Below, piece after piece: positions 61,452-64,000 of a stretch of DNA of 64,000 nt. Each line of letters starts with the position of its first letter. Position 1 is the stretch's first letter. Origin of the DNA: Bradyrhizobium sp. LLZ17 (lineage in GTDB: Bacteria > Pseudomonadota > Alphaproteobacteria > Rhizobiales > Xanthobacteraceae); assembly GCF_041200145.1 (NCBI RefSeq), contig NZ_CP165734.1, positions 2,294,001-2,358,000 of the forward strand, in the 5' to 3' direction. The notes below the pieces were generated by a model. It saw nothing but the letters and a program-made list of their open reading frames with translations. It had not been told where the DNA came from and did no database searches. The translations under genes were made by a program, and so were the position numbers.

Positions 61452-62882
61452 ATGATTGGGCGTACCGCCAGAGCTGGTCGCGTGACGACGCGACGTCGAT
61501 CGGGCGTGGGTCCTGTCCTCGCGACATGGACGACGCTGGCGTTTTGCTGCGCCCTGCCCGCCGCGGCTTGGGCGGAGGCCCTGCCCGACGCTCTGGCCAA
61601 GGCCTACCAAACCAATCCACAGCTCAATGCCGAGCGTGCGCGGCAGCGCGCTACCGACGAGAACGTACCGCAGGCACTGGCCGGCTACCGGCCGCAGATC
61701 GTGGCGAGCCTCAGCGCCGGACTGCAAGCGGTTCGCAATTTGCTGCCGGACAACACCATCCAGACTGCAAATCTGAAGCCGTGGGTCATCGGCGTCACCG
61801 TGACGCAGACACTGTTCAACGGTTTCAGGACCGCCAACGGCGTGCGGGCTGCGGAACTCCAGGTGCAGTCAGGCCGCGAGGCGCTGCGCAACGTCGGGCA
61901 GGGTGTGCTGCTCGATGCGGTCACCGCTTACACCAACGTGCTCGCCAACCAGTCCCTGGTCGAGGCCCAGCGCTCCAACGTCGCCTTCCTGCGCGAGACG
62001 CTGTCCGTCACCCAGCGCCGCCTCAATGCCGGCGACGTCACGCCGACCGATACCGCCCAGGCCGAAGCACGCCTCAATCGCGGCCTTGCCGATCTCAATG
62101 CAGCCGAAGTCGCGCTTGCGGTGAGCCAGGCGACCTACGCCCAAGTGATCGGCAATGCACCCTCGGCGCTTCGGGCCGCCGAGGTGGTGGACCGCTACCT
62201 GCCGAAGAGCCGCGAAGATGCGATGACGATGGCGATCCGCGAGCACCCGGCCGTGATGGCCGCGGGCTTCGACGTCGACGTCGCCTCCACCAACATCCGC
62301 GTTGCCGAAGGCGCGCTGCTGCCGAGCGCCAGCGTCCAGGGCAGCGCCAGCAAAAGCCGCAACAACGACCCGACGCTCGGCACCTTCGCCGAAGACCAGG
62401 CCTCGATCGTCGCCAACGTCACCGTTCCGATTTATGACGGCGGCCAGGCCGCCTCGCAAACCCGCCTGGCCAAGGAAGTCACGGCGCAGAGCCGGCTCGT
62501 GCTCGACCAGGTGCGCAGCCAGGCGCGCACGGCGGCTATCAGCGCATGGGTGGCCAATGAAGGCGCCAAGATCGCGGTGTCGGCCTCGGAGTCCGAGGTG
62601 AAGGCGGCGACGGTCGCGCTTCAGGGCGTGCAGCGCGAGGCCGCCGGCGGACAGCGCACGACGGTCGACGTGCTGAACTCGCAGGCCGATCTGATCCAGG
62701 CCAAGGCCCGCCTGATCGGCGCCAGCCGCGACCGCGTCATCGCCTCCTACACGCTGCTCAGCGCAGTCGGCCATCTCGACGTCAAGACGCTCAGCCTGAA
62801 CACGCCGGACTATCTGCCAGAGGTGCACTACCATCAGGTCCGCGACGCCTGGCACGGCCTGCGCACGCCGTCCGGGCAGTAG
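61452..62882 (+). CDS. TolC-like outer-membrane efflux protein
   Basis: This protein of about 476 aa has a signal region (TTLAFCCALPAAAWAEALPD) and two OEP repeats: LPDALAKAYQTNPQLNAERA with a periplasmic coil, and the second around SREDAMTMAIREHPAVMAAG. It forms a trimeric outer-membrane channel for type I secretion or drug efflux. A fourth-strand motif FNGFRTANGVRAAELQV is TolC-like. I chose ATG 61452. No membrane-fusion or pump gene is adjacent in the window, so the partner is encoded elsewhere. Confidence 0.88.
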   Translation: MIGRTARAGRVTTRRRSGVGPVLATWTTLAFCCALPAAAWAEALPDALAKAYQTNPQLNAERARQRATDENVPQALAGYRPQIVASLSAGLQAVRNLLPDNTIQTANLKPWVIGVTVTQTLFNGFRTANGVRAAELQVQSGREALRNVGQGVLLDAVTAYTNVLANQSLVEAQRSNVAFLRETLSVTQRRLNAGDVTPTDTAQAEARLNRGLADLNAAEVALAVSQATYAQVIGNAPSALRAAEVVDRYLPKSREDAMTMAIREHPAVMAAGFDVDVASTNIRVAEGALLPSASVQGSASKSRNNDPTLGTFAEDQASIVANVTVPIYDGGQAASQTRLAKEVTAQSRLVLDQVRSQARTAAISAWVANEGAKIAVSASESEVKAATVALQGVQREAAGGQRTTVDVLNSQADLIQAKARLIGASRDRVIASYTLLSAVGHLDVKTLSLNTPDYLPEVHYHQVRDAWHGLRTPSGQ

Positions 62883-62951
62883 TCGTCCGCGAAGCACCGC
62901 CTCCAAGCTCGCTGCACCGCCCGCCGGCCGCTTGCGCCGGTTTGGAGTTCT

Positions 62952-62980
62952 TTGACATTCTGTAGCCCATGGACTACAGT
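62952..62980 (+). promoter_or_regulatory. Sigma-70 promoter with embedded operator for the toxin-antitoxin pair
   Basis: TTGACA (62952-62957) and TACAGT (62975-62980) are 17 bp apart. The near-palindrome TGTAGCCCATGGACTACA (62961-62978) lies between and over the -10. It is a likely site for self-repression by the antitoxin. The promoter lies 10 bp before ATG 62990. Confidence 0.7.
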
Positions 62981-62989
62981 TGTCGCTTC

Positions 62990-63280
62990 ATGATCGAGGT
63001 GAGGCAAACCGAGCAGTTTTCGGAGTGGCTGAACCGCCTCAAGGACGCGAGTGCTGCTGCCCGGATCACTGTCCGCATTCGCCGCATGGAGATGGGCAAT
63101 CCTGGCGACAGCAAAAGCGTTGGCCGGAACGTCCGGGAAATGCGCATCGACTACGGCCCGGGCTACCGGATCTACTATGTGCAGCGTGGAGCGCAGGTTG
63201 TGATCCTGCTAAGTGGCGGCGACAAGCGCACGCAGCGACAAGACATCAAGCTAGCCCAGCAACTAGCGGAGACATTGTGA
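62990..63280 (+). CDS. HigB/RelE-like toxin
   Basis: This 96-aa toxin of the Gp49-like/RelE superfamily reads VRQTEQFSEWLNRLKDASAA, RITVRIRRMEMGNPGDSKSV, EMRIDYGPGYRIYYVQRGAQ and ILLSGGDKRTQRQDIKLAQQ. It is probably an mRNA interferase acting at the ribosome. I chose ATG 62990: an in-frame ATG at 62969 lies inside the promoter. The message may be leaderless, because the -10 ends 10 bp upstream. Its stop overlaps the antitoxin start (ATG at 63280). Confidence 0.88.
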   Translation: MIEVRQTEQFSEWLNRLKDASAAARITVRIRRMEMGNPGDSKSVGRNVREMRIDYGPGYRIYYVQRGAQVVILLSGGDKRTQRQDIKLAQQLAETL

Positions 63281-63630
63281 TGCCAAGGGCAACAAAAACG
63301 ACAGTCAAAGCGGCATCCAAGACGACGCGCTTCGACGCCGCCGACTATCTCAACACCGAAGAGCGTCAGGCCGCCTATATCGCGGCCGCGCTAGAAACCG
63401 GCGACGCAGATTTCGTGCGTGACGCGCTTGGGCTCGTCGCACGTGCGCGCGGCATGAGCGCGATCGCAAAGAAAGCCGGCTTGAACCGCGAAAGCTTGTA
63501 CAAAGCACTCGGGGAAACCGGCAATCCCGAGTTCGGCACGGTGATGCGCATTCTCGGAGCGTTGGGCCTGACATTGTCAGCCCAACCCGCGACCAGCGGA
63601 CGGATCTCAAAGCGCCGCCGCGCCGCGTGA
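63280..63630 (+). CDS. HigA-like antitoxin
   Basis: This 116-aa protein has a Cro/C1-type helix-turn-helix, from about 75 to 105: GMSAIAKKAGLNRESLYKAL and then FGTVMRILGALGLTLSAQP. It is the usual 'addiction module antidote' type found behind RelE-like toxins of this order (toxin first). It probably binds the palindrome at 62961. The N-terminal 30 residues are basic and the C-terminus (SKRRRAA) also. Confidence 0.88.
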   Translation: MPRATKTTVKAASKTTRFDAADYLNTEERQAAYIAAALETGDADFVRDALGLVARARGMSAIAKKAGLNRESLYKALGETGNPEFGTVMRILGALGLTLSAQPATSGRISKRRRAA

Positions 63631-63701
63631 GGGAGCTCGGCGCGTGCAACGTCGTGATCGCTGTCAGCGCCAAACCGGATCAGGCGGTCTCTGGATACGA
63701 C

Positions 63702-64000
63702 ATGAAAAGTCGCCGCATTCATCTGATGGGCGCGTCAGGCTCCGGCGTGACGACGCTCGGTCGTGCGCTTGCCGGCGGGCTTGCGCTGCCGCATCACGAC
63801 AGCGACGATTATTTCTGGCTGCCGACCGCGCCGCCCTATCAGACCACACGCCCAGCCGCAGATCGGCTGCGTCTCATGCGCGAGATCTTCCTGCCGCGCC
63901 CCGACTGGGTGCTGAGCGGGACCGTGACCGGCTGGGGTGACGAGCTCATCCCGTTGTTCGATCTCGTCATCTACGTGACCACGCCGCGTGAAATCCGGTT
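63702..64000 (+). CDS. P-loop kinase-like protein, truncated by the window end
   Basis: The first 99 residues show Walker A in MGASGSGVTTLGRALAGGLA and a following DSDDYFWLPTAPPYQTTRP, then DWVLSGTVTGWGDELIPLFD. This is the adenylate-kinase-like or shikimate-kinase-like P-loop group, often annotated as AAA ATPase or nucleoside kinase. The substrate is unknown. I chose ATG 63702. The gene continues beyond the window. Confidence 0.7.
   Translation, partial: MKSRRIHLMGASGSGVTTLGRALAGGLALPHHDSDDYFWLPTAPPYQTTRPAADRLRLMREIFLPRPDWVLSGTVTGWGDELIPLFDLVIYVTTPREIR

Noticed and set aside
62969..62989. Longer toxin start at ATG 62969
   Set aside because: This ATG lies between the -35 and -10 elements and inside the operator palindrome, so it would not be in the message.

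Overview
The window looks like a chromosomal segment of a Bradyrhizobium-type alphaproteobacterium (Nitrobacteraceae). The basis is uniformly high GC, genes typical of Rhizobiales (MucR, SufE, DUF2336, DUF1491, DUF5330, the TIGR03808/TIGR03809 pair), an arsR-aqpS-arsC operon like that of rhizobia, and several families of palindromic intergenic repeats that I recognise from Bradyrhizobium-like genomes. The genus call is inference; no rRNA or tRNA is present.

Layout. 1-1504: arsenic operon (arsR, a 12-codon stub of a lost phosphatase-type arsenate reductase, aqpS, arsC). 1570-8375: a 2-hydroxycarboxylate transporter and a porin face a TctD/TctE-like two-component system with an orphan periplasmic binding protein. 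8585-19650: housekeeping and envelope genes, including a PAS histidine kinase resembling DivJ/PleC, sufE, mucR, two DUF proteins and a GT39-like membrane glycosyltransferase. 19673-30307: a 10.6-kb integrated element carrying a tyrosine integrase, AlpA-like regulator, RepA-like ATPase, HK97-type capsid protein, a coiled-coil protein, P27 terminase small subunit and a cargo block with a HEPN-like gene pair. It has no large terminase, portal, protease, tail or lysis gene and looks like a capsid-encoding phage satellite. It sits inside a palindromic repeat that can be rebuilt from the two flanks.

30459-41570: class II aldolase, M20 dipeptidase, GT87, HerA-like ATPase, small DUF genes, the folP-folB-folK run, then mutA. 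39238-47696: methylmalonyl-CoA mutase genes (mutA, a GFA-family gene, a 75-aa gene, mutB), a Bug-type binding protein, meaB and pcp. 47905-49889: the TIGR03808/TIGR03809 pair. 50370-53404: an ECF sigma factor, an anti-sigma factor whose outer domain resembles a subtilase prodomain, and a subtilase. 53856-57379: diguanylate cyclase, a second DUF2336 protein and a second ECF sigma factor with an NrsF-type anti-sigma factor. 57652-64000: enoyl-CoA hydratase, acetyl-CoA hydrolase/transferase, a TolC-like protein, a HigBA-like toxin-antitoxin pair and a truncated P-loop kinase.

Data quality. At least six genes carry one indel each, mostly in G or GC runs or near other short repeats: the histidine kinase at 7206, DUF2336 at 11066, a phage gene at 21207, TIGR03808 at 48131, anti-sigma at 52629 and nrsF at 56360. 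A seventh is likely at 44926. In each case the lost protein continues at once in another frame, so sequencing or assembly error is more likely than real decay.
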